A stretch of 54,868 nucleotides of DNA from NCBI GenBank assembly GCA_002427805.1, contig DIZB01000013.1, forward strand, positions 1-54,868. Reading direction: 5' to 3'. Of this stretch, positions 34,760-42,719 are shown piece by piece (position 1 is the stretch's first letter; each line of letters opens with the position of its first letter). The notes under the pieces are model-generated. The model had not been told where the DNA came from. It saw only the letters and a program-made list of their open reading frames with translations, and searched no databases. Source of the DNA: Candidatus Saccharibacteria bacterium UBA6039. GTDB lineage: Bacteria > Patescibacteriota > Saccharimonadia > Saccharimonadales > Saccharimonadaceae. A program made the translations under genes and the position numbers.

Positions 34760-36164
34760 TATACTTTTTCAGCGCAACGCTTCCGAGAGCACCGCCCGGC
34801 AACATAACGAAGTTCTTGTCTGAACTGTCATGAAAACCTTCAAAGCGCGCTTGGCGTTTCGGAACGAAGCCAAGTGCTTCAAAAATAATTGGCTCAAACT
34901 TAACAGGAAGCGCCGTCTCCATACAAATCGTCGGTACATCCAACTGACCTCTTTCAAGCGCAACACCAACACCATCTGCTGTATGTGGATCTATAACGCT
35001 TTTAGTATCCTTATAGACACGCTGAATGGTGCGAACACGTTTTTCATGATTCGATATACCACTGTCGAAACCTGCTTGTTTGAGGAGATCAGCACTTCTA
35101 CCAATATCGCGAAAATCAACCATACCCGTACGTTCAAATTGCTCCATATAAAGACGTGTCCGGTCTGGGTCTGCACCAAGCACATCATGGATAACACGTT
35201 CGTAATTTGATGCAACTGCGATATCCATTGATGGACTCGTCGTAATGTGTGACGGCTCTTTTTTATAGCGACCTGTTTGAATCAAATGATCGAGGCCCGA
35301 ATTTTCGTTTGTCGCGATTATAATGTTACGGATAGGAAGGCCCATTTTGCGTGCGATGTAACCTGCGAGTGCGTTGCCCATATTACCCGATGGAATCACG
35401 AAATCAACTTGCCCTCCCACTTTGCCCCCCATCACTTGAAGGTATGACGAGAAGTAGTACGGCACCTGAGAAGCTACACGACCAAAGTTGATAGAGTTAA
35501 CAGCTCCAAGCTCCGGAAAATCTTTATTTAATTCTTTGACCTTACTCTGAAGTGCATCAAAGGGTTCATCAACGGCAATGTTATGGATGTTGCCACCACT
35601 CAGCGCGCCCATTTGAGCACGCTGAAAGTCGCTCATACCATTTAGTGGGCTCAACATGAAGAGACTAATGCTACCAAGTCCTTTAACAGCAGCCTCCGCA
35701 GCGGACCCAGTGTCACCGGATGTTGCGCCAAGAATATTAAGGACCTCCCCACGGCGCTTTAGCTCATAATTCATGTCTTGGCCAAGTGCCTGAAGAGCAA
35801 GGTCTTTAAACGCTGCAGTAGGACCCTTCGAAAGATCTTGAATATAAAGATTGCTCCCAATCTGTCGTATTGGCACAATATCGCCCCTGTGAGTCTCGGG
35901 GAACTTCTCCTGTGAGTAAGCCGCATCAGCAAGCCCCATCTGCGCCATGATACTCATACTATCGCCTACCAGTAGTGATTTTACCTTCACAAAAAGTTCT
36001 GGATATGAAAGACTATCGAGCATCCTTATGTCGTGATCAGTGAGATGAGGATACTCGGTTGGAACATAGAGTCCGCCGTCGAGAGCAAGCCCTTCAAGTA
36101 GCACGTCAGTATAACTTCGAGGTTCATCCTCTCCGTTTGTTCTTGTACTTATATACTCGGGCAT
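34731..36164 (-). CDS. thrC: Threonine synthase
   Basis: 477-aa PLP enzyme that turns O-phosphohomoserine into threonine. The PLP-binding Lys is K120 in GPTAAFKDLALQ, with the phosphate-binding ATSGDTGSAAEAAVKG and FVIPSGNMGNALAGYIARKMGLP. The N-terminal YISTRTNGEDEPRSYTDVLLEGLALDGGLYVP (read in parts) is typical of the bacterial clade. No other threonine-pathway gene is nearby, so the phosphohomoserine source is unclear. Leaderless start predicted. Confidence 0.95.
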   Translation of the reverse strand: MPEYISTRTNGEDEPRSYTDVLLEGLALDGGLYVPTEYPHLTDHDIRMLDSLSYPELFVKVKSLLVGDSMSIMAQMGLADAAYSQEKFPETHRGDIVPIRQIGSNLYIQDLSKGPTAAFKDLALQALGQDMNYELKRRGEVLNILGATSGDTGSAAEAAVKGLGSISLFMLSPLNGMSDFQRAQMGALSGGNIHNIAVDEPFDALQSKVKELNKDFPELGAVNSINFGRVASQVPYYFSSYLQVMGGKVGGQVDFVIPSGNMGNALAGYIARKMGLPIRNIIIATNENSGLDHLIQTGRYKKEPSHITTSPSMDIAVASNYERVIHDVLGADPDRTRLYMEQFERTGMVDFRDIGRSADLLKQAGFDSGISNHEKRVRTIQRVYKDTKSVIDPHTADGVGVALERGQLDVPTICMETALPVKFEPIIFEALGFVPKRQARFEGFHDSSDKNFVMLPGGALGSVALKKYIQENALTRV

Positions 36165-36172
36165 ATGCCAGT

Positions 36173-36178
36173 ATCATA
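36173..36178 (-). promoter_or_regulatory. -10 box of thrC
   Basis: Minus-strand TATGAT eight bases before the ATG; TTGTGA lies 18 bases further upstream. Leaderless transcript predicted. Confidence 0.5.
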
Positions 36179-36218
36179 CACAATGTCTCCGGTCTTTCAC
36201 AAGCATAACTAAAAAGAT

Positions 36219-36599
36219 TTATGGAAGGATGAAGACGATAGTCGTAACAGCCGCGGCGATTGCAAATGAGATTCCTGCAATAAACAGTGCCCTATGTTGG
36301 TCTTTTTTGCGATATGTCGCCTGGTCGACGCTTTCACGTGTTTCGAGTGTGTTACTCATATTGAATAAGCCAGTGGTACCAAATCGAACACAAAAATGGA
36401 ACGCTGCTTGAAGATATCCAGTTGCACCAATCATTGCTGGGATGAAAATAATAAGTCGCCACGGAGCGTCAAAGCCGCCAACAAGTAAAACGGAAAAAAG
36501 GATCACCGTGACGGATAGCCCAATAACGCCAGATAGTTTACGCTGCTTGATTTCAGCAGGTCCAATATTACAAACGCCGGGGATATAGGTTGTGCTCAT
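36219..36599 (-). CDS. Small polytopic membrane protein
   Basis: 126 aa with three to four hydrophobic segments (LSGVIGLSVTVILFSVLLVGG, LIIFIPAMIGATGYLQAAF, ALFIAGISFAIAAAVTTIVFIL) and a Cys in VCNIG and FCVRFG. No family recognised. Divergent from the Nudix gene, with both starts apparently leaderless in a 67-base gap. Confidence 0.72.
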   Translation of the reverse strand: MSTTYIPGVCNIGPAEIKQRKLSGVIGLSVTVILFSVLLVGGFDAPWRLIIFIPAMIGATGYLQAAFHFCVRFGTTGLFNMSNTLETRESVDQATYRKKDQHRALFIAGISFAIAAAVTTIVFILP

Positions 36600-36607
36600 A
36601 GTGACTT

Positions 36608-36613
36608 ATTATA
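36608..36613 (-). promoter_or_regulatory. -10 box of the small membrane protein gene
   Basis: Minus-strand TATAAT, eight bases before the ATG at 36599. Confidence 0.5.
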
Positions 36614-36654
36614 CAGGAAGTTTCTGGCTCGTTATGACTTTTATGCTTTGAGGG

Positions 36655-36660
36655 TATACT
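36655..36660 (+). promoter_or_regulatory. -10 box of the Nudix gene
   Basis: Plus-strand TATACT, six bases before the ATG at 36667, again predicting a leaderless mRNA. Confidence 0.5.
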
Positions 36661-36666
36661 AAAGCT

Positions 36667-37110
36667 ATGCAAGAACGACGAGTAAACACACGCGGAATCA
36701 TCTTTAAAAACGGCCTGCTTTTTGCCCAACAACTAAAGGCCAATTCAGGTCCTAATCAATTTTGGAGCACGCCAGGTGGCGGGCTCGACCCGAATGAATC
36801 GCTGACTGATGGCCTACGCCGCGAAATGATTGAGGAAACCGGCATTGCGCCAGTTATCGGCAAGCTCCTTTTTATTCAACAATTCAACGACGGCAAACGC
36901 GAACAGTTGGAGTTCTTCTTCCATATTGAAAACGCCAATGACTATGATGTCATCGATCTCTCGAAAACCTCTCATGGTGACATCGAAATCGAAGCGAACG
37001 CATTTATTGATCCTAAAACGGAACATGTACTACCAGCGTTCCTCAAGAACATTGATATCGGAGCCTATATCGAGATTAGTCTCCCCATCCTCGTCGTAAG
37101 TGAGCTCTAG
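36667..37110 (+). CDS. Nudix hydrolase
   Basis: 147 aa with a full Nudix box: GGGLDPNESLTDGLRREMIE then ETG, matching GX5EX7REUXEEXGU. The preceding FWSTPGGG is also typical. Substrate (nucleotide diphosphate derivative, possibly oxidised nucleotides) cannot be told. Ends one base before the stop of the convergent ABC permease gene. Confidence 0.92.
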   Translation: MQERRVNTRGIIFKNGLLFAQQLKANSGPNQFWSTPGGGLDPNESLTDGLRREMIEETGIAPVIGKLLFIQQFNDGKREQLEFFFHIENANDYDVIDLSKTSHGDIEIEANAFIDPKTEHVLPAFLKNIDIGAYIEISLPILVVSEL

Positions 37111-37905
37111 CTAACCGCGTAAATCACGTCGGCGGAAGAGAATGAATGCAAGCGCCAGAAAGATAACAGTGATGGCAGCATAAACGATAATATTCATACC
37201 ATCAACAGTGCCCTTTGCAATATCTGGAGCTGGGAAATAATGCAAAATGGAGAGTTTCTCGTACGGCACAAGCCAACTAACTGCTGATGCAAAGGTCGTC
37301 AGGAGGAAACTTCCAACAGCCACTAATACGCCAACAGCAGTCGTAAGACCTTTTTTACCCGTGGCCAGGCCAACGCCAAAGATGATGGTGGCAAGTGCAA
37401 TCGAGAGAAGCGTCATAAGACTCCCGAGACGTACGAGTACCATAGTGTCGAGCGTCTCTTTAATAACAGCAAGCCCAACGAGTATGCCAGCGATCGTCAT
37501 GAGACTCGCAACAACACAAATAAACACAATTGCGAGCCATTTTGAAAGTACAATCGAACGGCGACTGAGTGGCAAACCTGCCAGAATGCGGATCTGCCCC
37601 TTCTCTTCCTCACCAACCGTTAATCCAACAGCAAGCAAAATAGTCAGTACACTCAGAAAAATAGGAATACGCACGTTGAATAACTGACTCCCAAGGTAGG
37701 TCGACAATTCTTTGAGATTATCTAGGTTACCAACAAGACCCTGCAGAGCAGGAGGTAAGCTTTTGATCAATTGATCAAGACCGTTATCTTGATGAAAGGC
37801 TGGGTAAAAAATCGTCATAAGGTAACCGACAAACGCCAGGCCAAGCCCCCAGCCAATAATAAAGACTCGCTTATCATAAAGAGTCTTCATAAATAAATTA
37901 CGCAT
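37111..37905 (-). CDS. ABC-2 type exporter permease
   Basis: 264-aa membrane protein with six hydrophobic segments, including FIIGWGLGLAFVGYLMTIFYPAF at the start and NIIVYAAITVIFLALAFILF near the end, and the segment EEEKGQIRILAGLPLSRRSIVLSKWLA typical of ABC-2 permeases. Overlaps the ATPase gene by eight bases; substrate unknown (drug, lipid or peptide). Confidence 0.88.
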   Translation of the reverse strand: MRNLFMKTLYDKRVFIIGWGLGLAFVGYLMTIFYPAFHQDNGLDQLIKSLPPALQGLVGNLDNLKELSTYLGSQLFNVRIPIFLSVLTILLAVGLTVGEEEKGQIRILAGLPLSRRSIVLSKWLAIVFICVVASLMTIAGILVGLAVIKETLDTMVLVRLGSLMTLLSIALATIIFGVGLATGKKGLTTAVGVLVAVGSFLLTTFASAVSWLVPYEKLSILHYFPAPDIAKGTVDGMNIIVYAAITVIFLALAFILFRRRDLRG

Positions 37906-38818
37906 GGTTTACCTCCCCTGTTTCGAGCTCATACAAGTCATCGAAGGCGGCCTCAATCGTATGATCTGAAATAGTGAGATCAATCAGTTGCGTCACACCC
38001 CCAAGCCACTGTTGCAGTTTAGCCGCGGTCGCTTTATACGTAAACGTCAGCTCAAAGCCACCCTCGATCTGGTTCTTCTCAATGTCTTTAGCGTCTTTTG
38101 GTGGCAGTATTTCGTGATGGGTTGTAATATGCACTAACTTACCACCGTCATTCATCAGTTCAGCCGAAGGTATATCCTTAATAAGTTTTCCATCCCTGAT
38201 CAATAAAATACGACTACACACATCAATCACTTCGTTGAGATAGTGAGATGACATGAAAATGGTTGTACCAGCCTCACGCTCACTGCGGATAAGCTCAATA
38301 AACAGCTGTTGCATGAGCGGATCGAGACCACTGCTCGGCTCGTCTAGAATGACCAGTTCGGGGCTTGCCATAAACGCCGCAATCAAGGCAATCTTTTGTT
38401 TGTTGCCGCGCGAAAGCGTACCAATTTTTTTATCAAGATCAGGCTCAAATCGAGTGACAAGATCGTTGCATTTGCTCATATTCTTTAGGTGATATCGGTG
38501 TGCCACAAAATCAAAATACTGTTTGCCAGTGAGGTTCGTAAATAAGCTCATATCGCCGCTCGCGAAGCCGAGCTTCTTATGGCTGTTATGCGCATTCTCC
38601 GGAAGAACTCTTTTGCCAAATAGCTCAATTACACCACTACTTGGACGGAGGAATCCGAGTAAGCTATTGATCGTTGTCGACTTACCTGCACCGTTTAAGC
38701 CAACAAAGCCGACCACCTCACCTTTTGTGATCGTAAAGCTCACAGCGTCAATTGCCGCCCTACCACCATATACTTTTGTGAGCTTATCAACAGAAACAAT
38801 TGAGAAAGGACGTATCAT
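37898..38818 (-). CDS. ABC exporter ATPase
   Basis: 306 aa. Walker A GLNGAGKSTTI, Q-loop region GFASGDMSLFTNLTGKQ, signature LSRGNKQKIALIAAF (degenerate LSGGQ), Walker B LVILDEPSSGLDP and the H-loop SSHYLNEV. The C-terminal 80 residues are a DrrA/CcmA-like regulatory extension. Partner of the permease at 37111. A -10 TATACT at 38828-38833 stands nine bases before the ATG. Confidence 0.93.
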   Translation of the reverse strand: MIRPFSIVSVDKLTKVYGGRAAIDAVSFTITKGEVVGFVGLNGAGKSTTINSLLGFLRPSSGVIELFGKRVLPENAHNSHKKLGFASGDMSLFTNLTGKQYFDFVAHRYHLKNMSKCNDLVTRFEPDLDKKIGTLSRGNKQKIALIAAFMASPELVILDEPSSGLDPLMQQLFIELIRSEREAGTTIFMSSHYLNEVIDVCSRILLIRDGKLIKDIPSAELMNDGGKLVHITTHHEILPPKDAKDIEKNQIEGGFELTFTYKATAAKLQQWLGGVTQLIDLTISDHTIEAAFDDLYELETGEVNHA

Positions 38819-38827
38819 ACTAGCTAT

Positions 38828-38833
38828 AGTATA
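38828..38833 (-). promoter_or_regulatory. -10 box of the ABC exporter operon
   Basis: Minus-strand TATACT nine bases before the ATG at 38818; leader of at most about two bases. Confidence 0.5.
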
Positions 38834-38865
38834 ACGCTTATGATGTCAGTAAAGTAGTGAGATAA

Positions 38866-38894
38866 GAAAAACTCCGCAGTGTTACTTGCGGAGT
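38866..38894 (-). terminator. Terminator after rpsO
   Basis: Stem ACTCCGCA/TGCGGAGT (38871-38878 with 38887-38894), eight-base loop, minus-strand TTTTTCTT after it. Confidence 0.88.
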
Positions 38895-38901
38895 CGATTG
38901 T

Positions 38902-39168
38902 TTATTTTCGAAGGCCTAGGGCAGCGACTGTTGCCTTGTACGCATCGAAGTCTTTTGTTTCAAGGTATTTAAGCAGTTTCTTGCGGCGACCAACCATCTG
39001 AATAAGACCACGACGAGCCATGTTGTCGTGTTTGTTGGCCTTTAGATGCTCTGTAATTTCTTTAATACGAACTGTTAAAACTGACGCTTGTGCCTGAGGC
39101 GAACCAACGTCTGTCTTGTGAGTTTGTGTTAAAGCGTGAGCCTTTGCTTTGTTTTCTGCTGTAATCAT
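38902..39168 (-). CDS. rpsO: Ribosomal protein S15
   Basis: 88 aa, standard length. Segments DVGSPQAQASVLTVRIKEIT, EHLKANKHDNMARRGLIQMV and GRRKKLLKYLETKDFDAYKA are diagnostic of S15. Monocistronic between its own promoter and terminator. The leader is only about two bases, so the pseudoknot autoregulation known for E. coli rpsO cannot occur here. Confidence 0.98.
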   Translation of the reverse strand: MITAENKAKAHALTQTHKTDVGSPQAQASVLTVRIKEITEHLKANKHDNMARRGLIQMVGRRKKLLKYLETKDFDAYKATVAALGLRK

Positions 39169-39177
39169 CAGATACGT

Positions 39178-39206
39178 ACTATAGCAAAGTTTTGCACAGG
39201 TTTCAA
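39178..39206 (-). promoter_or_regulatory. rpsO promoter
   Basis: Minus-strand TTGAAA (39201-39206), 17-base spacer, TATAGT (39178-39183), nine bases before the ATG. One of the best promoter matches in the window. Confidence 0.75.
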
Positions 39207-39252
39207 CACCTAGGGGTGAAAAGGGAGTAAAAATACTGCATAAGCACTATAT

Positions 39253-42033
39253 GTGGCGAGTAAGGCAACCTCCAAAGCGCTACATATGCTTCTCCTCCAC
39301 CCCTTATTTGAGTCGCCTGGGTCATTGACTTTATATCTGTTAGATGCTATTATTGTAATCGTTATGTGGGAACTTACAAAGCTCACTTCACGTGGAGGTG
39401 TCTCTACGCGAAGAATCTTTACCTATGCCCTTGCCGCAATAATTGCGGTCTTTTTATGGACAATCCTCCTCGCTCCTCAAACTCACGCCGCAGATCCTGC
39501 CACTTGGAACGGCGACACAATCACCTACTCTGGCAATCAATACTTCAATTCTGGCAAGGCAAAGGCCGGCGACAGCGTTAACTTACCTGTCGATACTGCA
39601 TACTACACACACATCGAAACAGTGAACACCAATCCTTTAACGCAAAAGGCGTACGTTATCTACTTCGCACCAGGCCAAGACCCAGGTGCAACAACAACTG
39701 CACGGTACGTTACCTATGATTTTGCGAATAAGACCTATTCGAACCCACAAGGTGACCAGTCTATCGCGATTGGCCCTAATAATGTTATCAACCAAGTAAG
39801 CTCATCATGTGCGGTTCCAGGTGGCCTCGGATGGATCATTTGTCCAGCAAGTGTCACCATTTCAGCCGGCATGGACTGGATACTCGGTGTTATTAGCAGC
39901 TTTATGCAGGTTCAGCCTGCATCTGTGGGTGACTCACACAACGTTATGTTTGTCGCATGGAACCTCATGCGATCGTTTGCTAACGTCGCCTTTATCATCG
40001 TCTTCCTGATCATCATTTACTCACAACTTGCCAATGTTGGTATTAGTAACTACGGCATCAAGAAGTTACTTCCGCGCCTTATTATTGCTGCGGTGCTTGT
40101 TAATATCTCATATTACATGTGTGCAATCGCCATCGATCTTTCAAATGTCATTGGCTACTCTATTCAAGACTTCTTTGCCAATATACAAACAAGTCTCACG
40201 AATACCGGAAACGGCACGATGAACGCAAGTATATGGAATACACAAAGTATCACCGAGTTCGTCCTATCTGGCGGAACCGCCGCGGTTGCTGGTGCGGGAG
40301 GCCTCCTGATTGCAACCGGTGGGTCAATTGCCAGTGCAATCTTCCTCCTCCTCCCCGTCCTTGTCGGGCTCTTTTTGGCTGTACTTGTTGCGTTCTTAAT
40401 CTTGGCTGCCCGCCAAGCGCTGATTGTTGTACTGCTCATCATTTCACCTCTGGCGTTCGTTGCTAACCTCCTACCAAATACTGAGAAATGGTTTACCGAG
40501 TGGCGTAAACTCTTCACCACCATGCTCGTGTTCTTCCCCGCTTTCGCGGTTGTCTTTGCCGGTGCGCAGCTCGCTGGTAATGTGATTGTCCAAAATGCCG
40601 CATCAATTAATATCGTTATCCTTGGACTGATCGTAAAGCTCGCACCACTTGCCATTTCTCCACTCCTTCTCAAGCTTAGTGGTAGCTTCCTTGGCAAAAT
40701 TGCAGCCCTCGCCAACACGCCAAACAAACTCATCAAAGACCGCACCAAGCAGTGGTCAGATAAAAGGGCTGACTTTTATAAGCAACGCGCTCTGGGCTCA
40801 GACCTTAAGCCGCATAACGTATTTAAGCGAACTGCGCGTAGCCTTGCATATAGGAACCACCGAGTTGAACGCGGTACTGAGCGTTGGAAACAAGGTTTTG
40901 AAGAATATACGACAAAACGTGACATGACCGATAGAGCCGGCCAGAAAATTGAAGTTGACTCTGCTCTCTCAAAGCTTAATACCGAAAAGATGCAATCTGA
41001 CTTGAAGTTAGCTGTTGAGGAACTGCGGGGCGGTAGTACCGCGGGTCTTACGCGGCTTCGCGAGCAAGCTGAAGATACAGGATTCGAAAGAATTAGAAAC
41101 CGAGTGCTTGATACAAAGAAGAGCAACCGTTTTGATGCAGTCGGAAGAGCTGCTTTGAGTAGAGCGGTCATGTTAGATCAAGAAACTCGTAGTATCGCCC
41201 AAGCAACACACAGCGCCCAAGAAGAGCAGCAGCAAAACTATGCAGTTGCACTTTCGAAAAACATAGCATTGCAAGTACAAGCAGGGGGCATTTCAGATCA
41301 CGGTGCCGATTCAGCACTAGCAGCAGCAATTAGCACTATACGTGAAGCCTACAATAAGTCAGTCTCTGAAGCCCGGGCAATCAACAAACACTTTGAACTT
41401 TCATCTACAGAGCGACAGCTCCATGCAGAAGGTCAAACAATAACCAAAACAAGAGCTGATGGCGCAGTACGCATATTCGATAGTCACAGTACGTTTACGC
41501 GTGAGGCTGCAATTGAAGACCAGATGACAACAGGTACTGTCGAGGAAGTCGAAAGGCTCATTAAGCTCTCTGGTACTGACGCCTTCAAAGAGTTCCGTGC
41601 CACAATTGCCGATACAATGGGCAAAAACTCTGGTATGCAAGCTAAAGCATTGCACATCGCCGGCCAATCAATCGATGATATTGCCCAGGGTAGAGTTGTT
41701 GGCGAAGAAGGCCTTAACTGGGTCACTGCTCGCGCTATTGCAAGAGGTAAACTTTCTGAGAAAGAAGTGGTTGCTCTCGATCCTACAGCTATAGCACGCT
41801 TCTTAGAGGTTGCGACCGATAGTACAAGGACGAAGGGACGCGCAGATCTATCAGCTACGGATCGAGGAAACCTTGATAGGCGAATTATTGAGTTCTCAGA
41901 AGTTGTTCGAAAGTCATTCAGTGGTGAAGAAAAGGGAGCTATTAAGTCAGGTGCGCGAGATGACCTCGTTAGGATCGCACGTATCAGTGATCCAAACTTT
42001 AATCCTGATGACTTATCAGTTGACGATGCCTAG
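39253..42033 (+). CDS. VirB6/TrbL-like membrane protein with long cytoplasmic helical tail
   Basis: 926 aa. Two N-terminal hydrophobic segments (about 28-38 and 55-74), an exported region (about 80-200), then a block of about six membrane helices (242-258, 274-296, 355-405, 420-442, 450-476) with the motif ARQALIVVLLIISPLAFVANLLPNTEKWF, typical of the VirB6/TrbL family, the channel part of type IV secretion systems. Residues 490-926 form a charged helical cytoplasmic region. No VirB4, VirD4 or other transfer genes are in the window. The frame starts with GTG at 39253; ATG at 39286 is an alternative, neither has a clear ribosome site. Tail overlaps truB by 18 bases, convergently. Confidence 0.75.
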   Translation: MASKATSKALHMLLLHPLFESPGSLTLYLLDAIIVIVMWELTKLTSRGGVSTRRIFTYALAAIIAVFLWTILLAPQTHAADPATWNGDTITYSGNQYFNSGKAKAGDSVNLPVDTAYYTHIETVNTNPLTQKAYVIYFAPGQDPGATTTARYVTYDFANKTYSNPQGDQSIAIGPNNVINQVSSSCAVPGGLGWIICPASVTISAGMDWILGVISSFMQVQPASVGDSHNVMFVAWNLMRSFANVAFIIVFLIIIYSQLANVGISNYGIKKLLPRLIIAAVLVNISYYMCAIAIDLSNVIGYSIQDFFANIQTSLTNTGNGTMNASIWNTQSITEFVLSGGTAAVAGAGGLLIATGGSIASAIFLLLPVLVGLFLAVLVAFLILAARQALIVVLLIISPLAFVANLLPNTEKWFTEWRKLFTTMLVFFPAFAVVFAGAQLAGNVIVQNAASINIVILGLIVKLAPLAISPLLLKLSGSFLGKIAALANTPNKLIKDRTKQWSDKRADFYKQRALGSDLKPHNVFKRTARSLAYRNHRVERGTERWKQGFEEYTTKRDMTDRAGQKIEVDSALSKLNTEKMQSDLKLAVEELRGGSTAGLTRLREQAEDTGFERIRNRVLDTKKSNRFDAVGRAALSRAVMLDQETRSIAQATHSAQEEQQQNYAVALSKNIALQVQAGGISDHGADSALAAAISTIREAYNKSVSEARAINKHFELSSTERQLHAEGQTITKTRADGAVRIFDSHSTFTREAAIEDQMTTGTVEEVERLIKLSGTDAFKEFRATIADTMGKNSGMQAKALHIAGQSIDDIAQGRVVGEEGLNWVTARAIARGKLSEKEVVALDPTAIARFLEVATDSTRTKGRADLSATDRGNLDRRIIEFSEVVRKSFSGEEKGAIKSGARDDLVRIARISDPNFNPDDLSVDDA

Positions 42034-42675
42034 AGTCTCAAGCGTTTGCGCCTCAGCCATAGACCACTTATCAATCTGCGTGCGGCGAAGCTGTGTGCAG
42101 TATGCACCCGTTCCAAGTGCGACACCTATATCTTTTGCTAGCGTGCGGATGTAGGTGCCGCTCCCCACGTGAGCCCGGATCGTCAGTTGTGGATACGCGT
42201 AATCAATAAGCTCAATGCTATAAACAACAACCTGACGCTCTGGCACTTCAACTGGTCTCCCCTCGCGTGCTAACTTGTAGGCACGTTCGCCGTTTACCTT
42301 GATTGCGCTATAAATTGGCGGTCGCTGCATAATAGTGCCAACAAACTTTGTAAGGGCTTGTTCAATCTCAGCCTGAGTCGGCTGGTAGTCTGAGATGTTT
42401 GTGAGCTCGCCTTCAGGATCACCAGTCGTACTATTCTGACCTAGGTGTATGGTTGCCTCATACACTTTATCAAGCTTGCTATACATGCCAGCGTTCTTAC
42501 ACTCCTTGCCAACTACGATAATCATCAGGCCCGTTGCAAATGGATCAAGTGTGCCAGTATGACCTACCTTCACTTTCTTGCCTTGCTGCTGGCTTAAGAC
42601 GCGCCGAATACGTGCTACAACGCCAAAGCTCGTCATCTCGGCAGGTTTATCAATAAGAAGAATTCCATCAATCAT
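42016..42675 (-). CDS. truB: tRNA pseudouridine synthase B
   Basis: About 219 aa; makes pseudouridine 55 in the T-loop of tRNAs. DGILLIDKPAEMTSFGVV, catalytic Asp in VGHTGTLDPFATGLM, YEATIHLGQNSTTGDPEG and GSGTYIRTLAKDIG are all family motifs. The C-terminal PUA domain is short or missing. The frame opens with GTG at 42681, but a TATACT box at 42683-42688 is seven bases before the ATG at 42675, favouring that start. It ends in TGA TAA, evidence that UGA is a stop in this organism. Confidence 0.95.
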   Translation of the reverse strand: MIDGILLIDKPAEMTSFGVVARIRRVLSQQQGKKVKVGHTGTLDPFATGLMIIVVGKECKNAGMYSKLDKVYEATIHLGQNSTTGDPEGELTNISDYQPTQAEIEQALTKFVGTIMQRPPIYSAIKVNGERAYKLAREGRPVEVPERQVVVYSIELIDYAYPQLTIRAHVGSGTYIRTLAKDIGVALGTGAYCTQLRRTQIDKWSMAEAQTLETLGIVN

Positions 42676-42682
42676 GCTCACT

Positions 42683-42688
42683 AGTATA
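42683..42688 (-). promoter_or_regulatory. -10 box of truB
   Basis: Minus-strand TATACT, seven bases before ATG 42675; supports a leaderless start downstream of the GTG. Confidence 0.45.
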
Positions 42689-42691
42689 CAT

Positions 42692-42716
42692 AAAACGCCG
42701 ATCTCTCGGCGGTTTT
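42692..42716 (-). terminator. Terminator between the DHH gene and truB
   Basis: CGCCGA/TCGGCG stem (42696-42701 with 42706-42711), tetraloop TCTC, A/T pairs at its base with one bulged G, minus-strand TTTT. It separates the two genes, consistent with truB having its own promoter. Confidence 0.75.
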
Positions 42717-42719
42717 ACG

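Noticed and set aside
42016..42018. UGA read as glycine (code 25)
   Set aside because: truB ends at this TGA at the expected C-terminus, followed by TAA, and the HAD gene also ends in TGA, so UGA is a stop.
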